The notes beneath the pieces were generated by a model, which saw only the letters and a list, made by a program, of their open reading frames with translations, was not told the origin of the DNA and searched no databases. The translations under genes were made by a program, and so were the position numbers. From Duganella callida (lineage in GTDB: Bacteria > Pseudomonadota > Gammaproteobacteria > Burkholderiales > Burkholderiaceae_D): a stretch of DNA of 64,000 bases. This document shows positions 1 through 7,617 of the stretch, piece by piece. The stretch lies in contig NZ_SPVG01000073.1 in NCBI RefSeq assembly GCF_004614165.1, forward strand, positions 1-64,000. The letters run 5' to 3'. Numbering within the stretch: the stretch's first letter is position 1; every line of letters starts with the position of its first letter.

Positions 1-1
1 G

Positions 2-835
2 GCCGGTGCGGATGCCGGCGGCGGTTCCCCGTCTGTGCCCGGCGGCGACGCCGTTGAAGTGGCGGTGCGCGCGGACGCGGTGATCCTGGCGCTGGGCGGC
101 GGGAGTTGGGCGCGCCTGGGTTCGGACGGCGCGTGGATGCCGCTGCTGGCCGCGCGCGGTGTGGAGTTGGCGCCATTGGCGCCGTCCAATTGCGGCTTCG
201 ACGTCGCCTGGAGCGGACATTTCAGCAGTCGCCACGCCGGCGAACCGCTGATGACGGTGGCCGTGATCGCGCGCGATGCCGATGGCCGGGAGATGCGCAG
301 GCAAGGCCAGTTTGTGGTCACCCAGGGTGGCGTCGAGGGCAGCCTGATTTACGCCTTGTCCGCCGCGCTGCGCGACCAGATCGCGGCCGAAGGCCATGCC
401 ACCATCTGGCTCGACCTGATGCCCGACTGGAGCGAACAGCGTGTGCTGGACGAGGTCTCGCGCCCGCGCGGCGCACGTTCCATGTCCAGCCATCTGCAGG
501 GGCGCCTCGGTATCAAGGGTGTGAAAGCGGGGCTGCTGCGCGAGTGCCTGAGCAGGGACCAGTTTGCCGATGAGACGCAGCTGGCGGCCGGCATCAAGCG
601 TCTGCCGGTGCGTCTGCTGCGTCCACGCCCCATCGATGAAGTGATCAGCACCGCCGGTGGTGTGCGCTGGGACGCGCTGCAAGGCAGCATGCTGAAAGCG
701 CTGCCGGGCGTATTCGTGGCGGGAGAAATGGTCGACTGGGAGGCGCCGACCGGCGGCTATCTGCTGACGGCCTGCTTCGCCAGCGGCATCGCCGCCGCGC
801 GCGACGCGCTGGCCTGGCGCGCGGGCCGCGCCTGA
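2..835 (+). CDS. FAD-dependent flavoprotein, HI0933/TIGR03862-like (5' end cut off)
   Basis: The frame is open from the left edge, so the N-terminus, where the FAD dinucleotide fold should be, lies outside the window. About 277 residues remain. The C-terminal part has the pattern of the HI0933-like/PP_4765 flavoproteins: an AxxVxLALGGGSW-type stretch early on, and near the end GVFVAGEMVDWEAPTGGY followed by an LLTACFASGIAAA helix, which in these proteins closes the FAD site. The substrate is not known for this family. The stop codon directly abuts the stop of the convergent DUF2807 gene with no spacer, so there is no room for a separate terminator. The internal GTG at 35 is only the first possible start inside the window, not the real one. 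Confidence 0.8.
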   Translation, partial: AGADAGGGSPSVPGGDAVEVAVRADAVILALGGGSWARLGSDGAWMPLLAARGVELAPLAPSNCGFDVAWSGHFSSRHAGEPLMTVAVIARDADGREMRRQGQFVVTQGGVEGSLIYALSAALRDQIAAEGHATIWLDLMPDWSEQRVLDEVSRPRGARSMSSHLQGRLGIKGVKAGLLRECLSRDQFADETQLAAGIKRLPVRLLRPRPIDEVISTAGGVRWDALQGSMLKALPGVFVAGEMVDWEAPTGGYLLTACFASGIAAARDALAWRAGRA

Positions 836-1642
836 TTATTCCCAGCTGACCTCACCGGAACCGGTGCGGCTGACGTTGCGCTGGTCCGGGTTGCCCAGCA
901 CGCGGATATCGCCGCTGCCGCGCAGGGTCAGATCGGCCGACTGCTTGGCGAAGACATGGCTGGTGCCCGATCCCTTCAGATTCACGGTCACCTTGTCCGC
1001 CGCCAGGTGGCGCGCATCGAGGTCGCCGGAACCGGTCAGTTCAGCTTCCAGCGTTTTGCAGCTGCCGGACGCCGACAACTGGCCCGAGCCCACCATCTCC
1101 AGTTCCACGTGCTCAGAGCTGCCCGCGTTCAGGGTCAGGTTGCCGCTGCCGTGGGCGCCGGCGCTCAGTTTGCGATAGCGGCCGCTGAAATTCACATTGC
1201 CCGAGCCGTGCAGCTGCAGTTCCAGGCGTTCGCCATTAAAGCCGCCGACCTTGGTGTCGCCACTGCTGCTGATCATCAGTTCTTCCAGCGACGGCAGCAC
1301 CAGCTCCACCTGCAGGCGGTGGCGCGGATTGAGGATCATGCCCTTGGTGCCGATGTGCAGATCGCGGCCGTCCTGGATGGTTTCGATATTGGCCAGCGAG
1401 CGCTGTTCGCCGCGCACCTTGAGCGAGGCGGTTGGCCCTTGCATCAGGATCAGGTCGATCGGCCCGCTCAATTCCACCGACGTCGCCATGGCGTCCACCT
1501 TGCGCGTTTCGCTGCCCAGCGAGCGGCCGGCCACGCTGGTCGGGCTGCTGCTGCCGTAGGCCTTCAGCATGCTGTAGGTGACGCCGATCAGCGCGAACGC
1601 CAGCACCAGCAGTCCCACCCCGATTTTCATCAATGCCCGCAT
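836..1642 (-). CDS. DUF2807 (GIN-type) beta-helix protein, membrane anchored
   Basis: A 268-residue protein with one N-terminal hydrophobic segment (about residues 5-25) that acts as a signal anchor or uncleaved signal. The rest is a ladder of short beta repeats, each carrying a GSG motif about every 18-20 residues (for example LHGSGNVNFSG, AHGSGNLTLN, MVGSGQLSAS, LTGSGDLDA, LKGSGTSHV, LRGSGDIRV). This is the signature of DUF2807/DUF4097 putative adhesin head domains, which fold as right-handed beta helices. It lies 14 bases downstream of the DUF1700 gene on the same strand, and that pairing is common in bacteria. It is probably an exported or periplasmic protein of an envelope-stress type module. 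The exact role is unknown. Confidence 0.8.
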   Translation of the reverse strand: MRALMKIGVGLLVLAFALIGVTYSMLKAYGSSSPTSVAGRSLGSETRKVDAMATSVELSGPIDLILMQGPTASLKVRGEQRSLANIETIQDGRDLHIGTKGMILNPRHRLQVELVLPSLEELMISSSGDTKVGGFNGERLELQLHGSGNVNFSGRYRKLSAGAHGSGNLTLNAGSSEHVELEMVGSGQLSASGSCKTLEAELTGSGDLDARHLAADKVTVNLKGSGTSHVFAKQSADLTLRGSGDIRVLGNPDQRNVSRTGSGEVSWE

Positions 1643-1656
1643 CTATCCACTCCGTT

Positions 1657-2451
1657 CTAGCGTCCGCGCAACAGCGAGACATTCATTGCCACATAGCGTT
1701 TCAGGCCGATCAGCGTGTAGCGCGTCGCCACGATGCTGATCAGGCACAGGCCGATGCCGCCCAGGATCAGCCCCATGCCGATCAGCGACTGCGTGGTGCG
1801 CGCGCCGTTGTCGAAATCGGTGGTGATATGCAGGTCGCCGGTGGCCACGGCCTCGGCGCGGTTCAGCAGACGGCCGCTGCGGCTCAGCTCCGGGGCGTCC
1901 GTCGCCGGTCCCGGCTGATCATCCTTGTTGACCTGGACGCCCATGCTGTTGATCGAAACGCGCCAGCCTTCGGCGTCCTCGTCGTCGGCCTCGGTGCCGA
2001 AGTGGGCGTTGGCGAATTCCATGGCGTGATGCAGCGGGCCTTCCAGCGCCAGTTCGTTCTGGCCCGACAGGCCGCTGGCGGTCAGCGCCACGCCGCCGAT
2101 GTAAAAGGCGAAGGCCGAAATGTAGACCGCGCCCAGCAGGCAGGCGTACACCATGGCCGGGATCACCATGAACAGGTTGAAGATGGCCAGACCGATGAAC
2201 GACACCAGCACGCGCGCCAGGTTGACCGGCGTCTTTTTCTGCTCGAAGGCGTTGAGGTGAGCGGTGGCGCGCAACGTCATGGCGATCTTGCGCGGCTCGT
2301 CCAGCTCCTGATACACCTCGGCCTCGCTCTTGCCGGCCACCAGGCCGTCGACGAAGCGCTGCTCATAGTAGGCCAGCGTCCTGGCCACCGTTTCCGGCGG
2401 CAGACCCTGCATGGCCTGCTTGAGCGCGTCGAGGTATTGCTGCTTGGTCAT
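1657..2451 (-). CDS. DUF1700 (HAAS-domain) integral membrane protein
   Basis: A 264-residue protein. The N-terminus (MTKQQYLDALKQAMQGLPP, then YYEQRFVDGLVAGKSEAEV) is the helical HAAS/DUF1700 domain. Hydrophobic segments follow at roughly residues 80-105, 108-130 and 220-245. DUF1700 proteins usually form an operon with a PadR-type regulator and a DUF4097/DUF2807 protein. Here the DUF2807 partner follows after 14 bases, but no PadR gene is present upstream; a short exported peptide gene takes that position. A role in sensing or anchoring at the membrane is inferred from the family. No enzymatic motif is visible. Confidence 0.8.
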   Translation of the reverse strand: MTKQQYLDALKQAMQGLPPETVARTLAYYEQRFVDGLVAGKSEAEVYQELDEPRKIAMTLRATAHLNAFEQKKTPVNLARVLVSFIGLAIFNLFMVIPAMVYACLLGAVYISAFAFYIGGVALTASGLSGQNELALEGPLHHAMEFANAHFGTEADDEDAEGWRVSINSMGVQVNKDDQPGPATDAPELSRSGRLLNRAEAVATGDLHITTDFDNGARTTQSLIGMGLILGGIGLCLISIVATRYTLIGLKRYVAMNVSLLRGR

Positions 2452-2474
2452 GATCTTCAGTCCCCAATCTTTCT

Positions 2475-2636
2475 TCAGTGAAACGACGTCGGCAGGGGGA
2501 GGCCGCTCGCCGTGGTGTTGGCCATCGCCATCACGCTGTCCGCCTGCAGCGCGGGATGCACGATCGCTGCGGTCGCGGCCGCCACGAAGGCCAGCAGCAC
2601 GAGCGTTTTCAGGGTGAGGGAGTGTTTCATTTCCAT
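2475..2636 (-). CDS. Small exported or membrane peptide (53 aa), unknown function
   Basis: A short frame starting MEMKHSLTLKTLVLLAFV, with a basic N-terminus and a hydrophobic stretch that looks like a signal peptide or single membrane helix, then a short polar tail. A longer start at 2675 adds 13 residues with no signal-like character. The ATG at 2636 or the one two codons later (2630) fits better with the purine-rich TTGGAATGGAAATG and AAGGA upstream. It is 23 bases upstream of the DUF1700 gene on the same strand, so it is probably the first gene of that operon. Not recognised as any known family. Confidence 0.5.
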   Translation of the reverse strand: MEMKHSLTLKTLVLLAFVAAATAAIVHPALQADSVMAMANTTASGLPLPTSFH

Positions 2637-2742
2637 TCCAATATGTCCTTTTTCCGATGTTGCAACTGTACGCAAGCGGACGCCGGGACGCTATCGGTGT
2701 GTGACAGGCTGCAAAAAACGCGGAACAGGCGACTGAAAAGGG

Positions 2743-4161
2743 CTACTGGACGGTGCTCCTCTTCAACAGGCTGGCAGCGGTCACGCCACTGCGCACCGCC
2801 GATTCCAGCGTGGCGGGGTAGTCGCCGGCCGTGTAGTCGCCGGCCAGGACCAGACCGGGCAGGCCGGTGTCGTTGCCCGGACGGACCAGGTCCGGGACGC
2901 AGGCATAGGTGGCGCGTTTCTCGGTGATGACCTTGAACCAGCGCGGCCGGCCGAAATCGGGATTCTGGAACACCACCGCCAATTGCACCGCCACCGCCTC
3001 GGCCAGCAATTCCTGCGGCTGGGCGGCCACCGGGCCGGAGGCGCTGATCACCACCGCCAGCAGGCCCGCCTGGCGGTCGTCCAGCTGGCCGCGGTCGAAC
3101 ACGAACTGGCCGTACTGATGGTTGTCCGGATCGTCGACCAGGGCGTAAAACGGCAGCGCCAGGCGCATGGCCGCGTCGTATTGCAGGTAGACGGTGGTGA
3201 TGGCTTCCGGCGCGAACGCGGTCAGGCCGGCGCACACGGCGGCGGTGTCGCGGTCCGGGATGTCGTGCAGCAGCGTGGCGGCCTGGCTGGAACCAGTGGC
3301 GACGACCACGCCGCCGAAATACGTGCTCCAGGTGCCGCCCACCGCGCTGCCGCTGATATCGAGCTGCCATACGCGGCCTTCGATGTTGCGGATGGCCTGG
3401 ACCTTGGCGCCGCTGCGCACCGCGCCGCCACGGGATTCGACATACGCCGCCGCGGCCTGCGGGAGCAGCGCGCTGAGATCGGTGCGCGGCAGCAGCATGT
3501 CCGATGCGCGGCGGCGCGCGCCCAGGCTGTCGCGCAGCACGTTGAGGAAGATGCGGGCCGAGGCGCGCTCCGGCGGCGTATTCAATGCGGCCAGGCACAG
3601 CGGACGCCACATCAGCTTGATCAGACGCGGGGTCTGGTCGAAGCGCGCCAGCAGTTCGCTGACGCTGCAATCGTGCTGCAGCTGCCAGCCCATCCAGCGC
3701 GCCGTGGTGGAAAAGCGTGCCAGACTCAGCTTGTCTTCGGGCAGCAATCCCTGAGCGCGGATCAGCGCCACCGCGAGATGCAGCGGGGCCGGCAACGGCA
3801 GTTCCGGGGCGCGAAAATCCATGCCGCCGGTGTTGGGCGGGTAGCGCATCTGCAGCGGCAGCGTGAGCAGGGCCTGGTCCGGATCGATGCCGGTCAGCCG
3901 CAGCAGACGCAAAGTTTCGCTGTAAGCGCCGAGCATGATGTGCTGGCCGTTATCGAGATGCTTGCTGCGGTCGGTTTCGACGCGCCGGGCGCGGCCGCCC
4001 AGCGTGCGCGCGGCTTCCAGCAGCGTGACCTTGTAACCGGCACGCGCCAGTTCGACCGCCGCCGCGCAACCGGCCCAGCCGGCGCCGATCACGGCAATGT
4101 TGCGCGCCGCCTGGCCGGCGTCGCCCTGGCCGCGCTTGTCGGCGGGCGCCCGCTCAGCCAC
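2743..4161 (-). CDS. hpnE: Hydroxysqualene dehydroxylase HpnE
   Basis: A 472-residue FAD-dependent amine oxidase/desaturase-fold protein. The dinucleotide-binding motif GAGWAGCAAAVELARAGY starts at residue 26 and is followed by LLEAARTLGGRARRV, the FAD loop typical of squalene-associated desaturases. Near the C-terminus GLVLAGDYTAGDYPATLESAV closes the FAD site. In hopanoid-type pathways HpnC and HpnD convert farnesyl diphosphate to hydroxysqualene by way of presqualene diphosphate, and HpnE reduces it to squalene. The start overlaps the end of hpnD by 8 bases, so the two are translationally coupled. No squalene-hopene cyclase is in the window, so the final product cannot be read from here. 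Confidence 0.93.
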   Translation of the reverse strand: MAERAPADKRGQGDAGQAARNIAVIGAGWAGCAAAVELARAGYKVTLLEAARTLGGRARRVETDRSKHLDNGQHIMLGAYSETLRLLRLTGIDPDQALLTLPLQMRYPPNTGGMDFRAPELPLPAPLHLAVALIRAQGLLPEDKLSLARFSTTARWMGWQLQHDCSVSELLARFDQTPRLIKLMWRPLCLAALNTPPERASARIFLNVLRDSLGARRRASDMLLPRTDLSALLPQAAAAYVESRGGAVRSGAKVQAIRNIEGRVWQLDISGSAVGGTWSTYFGGVVVATGSSQAATLLHDIPDRDTAAVCAGLTAFAPEAITTVYLQYDAAMRLALPFYALVDDPDNHQYGQFVFDRGQLDDRQAGLLAVVISASGPVAAQPQELLAEAVAVQLAVVFQNPDFGRPRWFKVITEKRATYACVPDLVRPGNDTGLPGLVLAGDYTAGDYPATLESAVRSGVTAASLLKRSTVQ

Positions 4162-4987
4162 GGACGTAGGTCTTCCACGCCAGCCACAGCTTGCGGATGG
4201 GTGTCAGCGAGATGCGGTGCTGCAGCACGTGGTAGCCGTCGGCCTCCACTTCGGTCAGCAGGGTACGGTAGATGGCCGACATCATGAGGCCGGGACGCTG
4301 GGCGCGCCGGTCTTCCCTGGGCAGCAGCGCGAATGCTTCGTCGTACACGGTTTGCGCGCGGGCGATCTGGAACGCCATCAGCTTTTCGAACTTGTCGGTG
4401 TGCTTGGCGTTGAGGATCTCGGCGGCGGTGACGTTGAACTGCTGCAGCTCGTTGATCGGCAGGTAGATGCGGCCCTTGCGCGCATCTTCGCCGACGTCGC
4501 GGATGATGTTGGTCAGCTGGAACGCCAACCCCAGCTTTTCGGCGAACTGCAGGGTCTGCGGATTGGTCACGCCAAAGATGCTGGCCGACAGGATGCCGAC
4601 CACGCTGGCCACGTGCCAGCAGTATTTGTTGAGCGCGGCGTAATCGAGGTAACGGGTCTGGTTAAGGTCCATTTCCATGCCGTCGATAATGGCCTGCAGG
4701 TGTTCTTCCTTGAGGTCGTAGACCTGCAGGTGCGGCGCCAGCGCCTGGGTGACGGGATGGGTCTGCCCGCCGGCGTACATGGCCGAAATCTCCTTGCGCC
4801 ACCAGGCCAGCTTGATGCGGGCGATGGATTCGTCGGTGCACTCGTCGACGGTGTCATCGACCTCGCGGCAGAAGGCGTACAGGGCGGTGATGGCGCGACG
4901 ACGTTCCGGCGGCAGGAACAAAAAGCTGTAGTAAAAACTGGAGCCGCTCTGGGCGGTCTTTTGCTGGCAGTAGTCGTCGGGAGACAT
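4154..4987 (-). CDS. hpnD: Presqualene diphosphate synthase HpnD
   Basis: A 277-residue all-helical trans-isoprenyl diphosphate synthase of the squalene/phytoene synthase family. The first aspartate-rich motif DDTVDE is at residues 44-49 and the second, in NIIRDVGEDARKGRIYLP, is near residue 165; both bind the Mg2+-diphosphate. HpnD condenses two farnesyl diphosphates to presqualene diphosphate. It is the upstream partner of hpnE (8-base overlap). A minus-strand -10-like TAGAAT lies near 5029-5034, about 40 bases before the ATG, without a clear -35. The spelling of both motifs fits HpnD rather than phytoene synthase, but the families are close. The hpnC/hpnE context decides it. Confidence 0.93.
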   Translation of the reverse strand: MSPDDYCQQKTAQSGSSFYYSFLFLPPERRRAITALYAFCREVDDTVDECTDESIARIKLAWWRKEISAMYAGGQTHPVTQALAPHLQVYDLKEEHLQAIIDGMEMDLNQTRYLDYAALNKYCWHVASVVGILSASIFGVTNPQTLQFAEKLGLAFQLTNIIRDVGEDARKGRIYLPINELQQFNVTAAEILNAKHTDKFEKLMAFQIARAQTVYDEAFALLPREDRRAQRPGLMMSAIYRTLLTEVEADGYHVLQHRISLTPIRKLWLAWKTYVRG

Positions 4988-5134
4988 GAATAAAAAGCAA
5001 GGGACTATTCGAAGTCGCTATTCTAGCGGATCGCGCAATAATGTCGGTTCATTATTTGGGTAACCCGTTCGATGTGATGCCAGCCGGGAAGTTTTTAGAT
5101 ACAATATGTTACCTTCAACGGAGTCGCCCCACGT

Positions 5135-5545
5135 ATGTACCCGCAGATCGTCACCGCCTTGTTATTCGTCCCCGTGCTGTGCGGATGTGAGGGCTCGTCG
5201 GCGGAAGATGCGGCGCCGATGCGCTCCGCAACCTATTACACCCAGCACTTGCAGGAAGCCCAGCAGGTGGCCAGCCGCTGCCGCGCGATGGACGAGCAGA
5301 AACTGCACCAGCTTAACTCCGCCGATTACCAGGAATGGCAGTTTTCCAACGAAGGCATCAATTGCCAGACGGCGATCTCGGTGACCGAGGCGGCGTCGGT
5401 GCGCGAACTGGTGCTCAAGCAGAGCAAGCCGGTGCAGGCCGCGCCCAAGGTGGTACCGCCGCCATCGTCCTCGGTGCCGGCGCCGGCCATGCGCACGCGC
5501 AATGAGCCGCGTTACAACCCGGCGCTTACGCTCGCCCCGGTTTAA
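5135..5545 (+). CDS. Small EexN-like lipoprotein
   Basis: A 136-residue protein with a short signal sequence ending in the lipobox LCGC (Cys18), so it is probably lipidated and exported. The mature part has a YYTQHLQEAQQVASRC segment and a second cysteine in INCQTA. This spacing of a Tyr-rich helix and two cysteines recalls the EexN family of small lipoproteins from conjugative elements. The C-terminus is Pro/Ala-rich (VPPPSSSVPAPA) and probably disordered. A TACAAT -10 at 5100-5105 lies on the correct strand 30 bases before the start. It runs against hpnC and the two genes overlap tail to tail by 20 bases. The assignment to EexN is tentative. Confidence 0.65.
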   Translation: MYPQIVTALLFVPVLCGCEGSSAEDAAPMRSATYYTQHLQEAQQVASRCRAMDEQKLHQLNSADYQEWQFSNEGINCQTAISVTEAASVRELVLKQSKPVQAAPKVVPPPSSSVPAPAMRTRNEPRYNPALTLAPV

Positions 5546-6389
5546 GCAAGCCCCTCATCCGTTTTTTCATGCGCACGGCCGCCCACAGGATGGCCCACCA
5601 GTCGCGCCTGGCCAGCTTGGGCCGGTGCAGAAACACATCGTATTCCACTTTTTCGATCGCATCGAGGATGCGCAGGCCGCCTTGCACCACCAGGCGCAAC
5701 TCGAAGCCGATGCGGCCGGGCAGGCGCAGCGCCAGCGGTGCGCCGCTCAGCATCAGGTCGCGGGCGCGGTCCACCTCGAAGCGCATCAGCGAACGCCAGC
5801 GCGCGCGGGCGCTCGGGTGCTCCAGCGCCGCCGGTGATATCGCGTAACGGTTCAAGTCTTCGAGCGGAATGTAAATGCGCTCCTTGTGCAGATCGATCGC
5901 CACGTCCTGCAGGAAATTGATGATCTGTAGTGCGCTGCAGATGGCGTCCGAGTCGCGCACATTGTCTTCATCGGCGGCGCCGTACAGGTGCAGCATCATG
6001 TAGCCGACCGGGTTGGCCGAGCGGGCACAGTAATCGAGCAGCGCTTCGTAGCTGGCATAGCGGCTGACCGTCACATCCTGCTTGAAGGCGGACAGCAGAT
6101 CGTACAGCGGCCGCAGCGGCATTTCATATTCCCGCACCACCTGCGCCAGACGCTCGAACATGGGGGCGTGATCGGTCGCGCCCTGGCCGATGCGGTCCAG
6201 CGCCGCTTCATAAGCGGTCAGCGCCGTCAGGCGTTGTTCCGGCGTGGCGTCGCCTTCATCGGCCAGATCGTCGGCGCTGCGGGCGAATGCATAGATCGCT
6301 TCCACCGCGGGACGTAAGCGTTTTGGTAATAAAATCGATGCGACAGGGAAGTTTTCGTAGTGGTCTACCGGCATAAATTGCTGCGTCAA
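5526..6389 (-). CDS. hpnC: Squalene synthase-like HpnC
   Basis: A 287-residue member of the squalene/phytoene synthase family. The aspartate-rich motif DDLADE is at residues 40-45, and a second motif NFLQDVAIDLHKERIYIP follows in the C-terminal half. The opening VDHYENFPVAS is typical of HpnC. It converts presqualene diphosphate to hydroxysqualene, the substrate of HpnE. It is on the same strand as hpnD and hpnE but separated from them by the oppositely oriented lipoprotein gene, so it probably has its own transcript. The start at 6389 is the longest; the ATG five codons in is also possible. The 118 bases upstream are AT-rich and shared with the divergent efflux operon. Confidence 0.92.
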   Translation of the reverse strand: MTQQFMPVDHYENFPVASILLPKRLRPAVEAIYAFARSADDLADEGDATPEQRLTALTAYEAALDRIGQGATDHAPMFERLAQVVREYEMPLRPLYDLLSAFKQDVTVSRYASYEALLDYCARSANPVGYMMLHLYGAADEDNVRDSDAICSALQIINFLQDVAIDLHKERIYIPLEDLNRYAISPAALEHPSARARWRSLMRFEVDRARDLMLSGAPLALRLPGRIGFELRLVVQGGLRILDAIEKVEYDVFLHRPKLARRDWWAILWAAVRMKKRMRGLLKPGRA

Positions 6390-6405
6390 AATTTAAATGA
6401 CGCCA

Positions 6406-6446
6406 AAGTCATTTTTCGTCTTATAATTAATTAACGGAAAGTCATT
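6406..6446. promoter_or_regulatory. Divergent promoter region hpnC / RND efflux operon
   Basis: This AT-rich stretch holds a plus-strand TATAAT at 6422-6427 and two direct copies of AAAGTCATT (starting at about 6406 and 6438), one on each side of the -10. The second copy lies inside GGAAA-N8-TTTCC, an inverted repeat at about 6435-6452. The layout suggests an operator controlling the efflux genes, but no regulator gene is adjacent, so the regulator cannot be named. Confidence 0.4.
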
Positions 6447-6507
6447 AATTTCCAACCTGTAATGGTAGTGCCATCCTGACTACAGGGCAAGACTAAAGGA
6501 TAAGACC

Positions 6508-7617
6508 GTGGCTGCCTCTCCAAAAATCTCCGTGATTGCGAGCTTGCTGCTTGCCGCCGCACTGGCCGGCTGTTCCAGACCGGCCGAAAAGACCGAAGAC
6601 ATCCGGCCTGTGCGGGTCATCAAACTGGTCGGCAGCGATGTCGATGTCAATGCCGAGTTCTCCGGCGAGGTGCGGGCGCGGGTCGAGTCGCGCCTGGGCT
6701 TTCGCGTCGGCGGCAAGATCATCAGCCGCAAGGTGGATGTCGGCACGCTGGTTAGGAAGGGGCAGGTTCTGATGCAGCTGGATCCGCAGGATTTGCAGCT
6801 GTCGCAGGCCCAGGCGCTGGCCAATCTGCGCGCAGCCGAGACCAACCGCGACCTGGCCAAGGCCGAGCTGGCGCGCTATCAGGAGCTGCGCTCCAAAAGC
6901 TTCGTCAGCCAGACGGTGCTCGATTCCAAGGAATCGACCTATAAGGCGGCGCAGGCCACTGTCGATGCCCAGCAGGCGATGTACCGCGGCCAGTCCAATC
7001 AGGCCGCCTATTCCGCGCTGTTGTCCGACACTGACGGGGTGGTGACCTCGGTCGATGCGGAAATTGGCCAGGTGGTGTCGCCGGGCACGCCGGTGGTGCG
7101 CGTGGCCAAGTCCGGCGAGAAGGAGATCGTGATCGGCATCCCGGAAGACAAGGTGGATACCTTGCGCCAGGTGCCCGACGTGCAGGTGCGCTTGTGGGCC
7201 GATCCCGATCACAGCGTGGCCGGCAGGATCCGCGAGATTTCGCCGGTGGCCGATCCGTCCACCCGCACCTATACGTTCAAGGTGGCGATTCCCGATTCGC
7301 TGGCGGAGGCCAAGCTGGGCATGACGGCGGTGGTGCAGTTCGCGTCGCGCACGGCGACGCCGCAGATCAAGGTGCCGCTGACGGCGCTGTTCTATGAGAA
7401 ATCCGCCAGCTCGGTGTGGGTGGTGGAGAACGGCGTGGTGCGGCTGGTGCCGGTCACTATCGGCGGCGTGGCCGGCAACGACATCATCCTGGCCGGTGGC
7501 GTCCAGGCCGGGCAGACGGTGGTGACGGCCGGCGTCAATCTGCTGAAGCCCGGACAGAAGGTGACCATCCTCGGCGACGACCTGGGCATGGCGCCGGCAG
7601 CCGGGGCGCAAAAATGA
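6508..7617 (+). CDS. RND efflux periplasmic adaptor (membrane fusion) lipoprotein
   Basis: A 369-residue HlyD/AcrA-type adaptor. The start is GTG, with AAAGGA 7 bases upstream. The signal peptide ends in the lipobox LAGC (Cys22), so it is anchored to the inner membrane by lipid. The lipoyl half-motifs surround a coiled-coil hairpin: ESRLGFRVGGKIISRKVDVG before it and DGVVTSVDAEIGQVVSPGTPV after it, with the helical hairpin at about residues 95-160. Beta-barrel and membrane-proximal domains follow. It overlaps the pump gene by 4 bases (ATGA). No outer-membrane factor gene is adjacent, so the complex must recruit a channel encoded elsewhere. Confidence 0.92.
   Translation: MAASPKISVIASLLLAAALAGCSRPAEKTEDIRPVRVIKLVGSDVDVNAEFSGEVRARVESRLGFRVGGKIISRKVDVGTLVRKGQVLMQLDPQDLQLSQAQALANLRAAETNRDLAKAELARYQELRSKSFVSQTVLDSKESTYKAAQATVDAQQAMYRGQSNQAAYSALLSDTDGVVTSVDAEIGQVVSPGTPVVRVAKSGEKEIVIGIPEDKVDTLRQVPDVQVRLWADPDHSVAGRIREISPVADPSTRTYTFKVAIPDSLAEAKLGMTAVVQFASRTATPQIKVPLTALFYEKSASSVWVVENGVVRLVPVTIGGVAGNDIILAGGVQAGQTVVTAGVNLLKPGQKVTILGDDLGMAPAAGAQK

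Noticed and set aside
7416..7613. N-terminal extension of the RND pump
   Set aside because: It lies inside the adaptor gene in another frame, and its residues are unlike RND proteins; the ATGA overlap gives the proper start.
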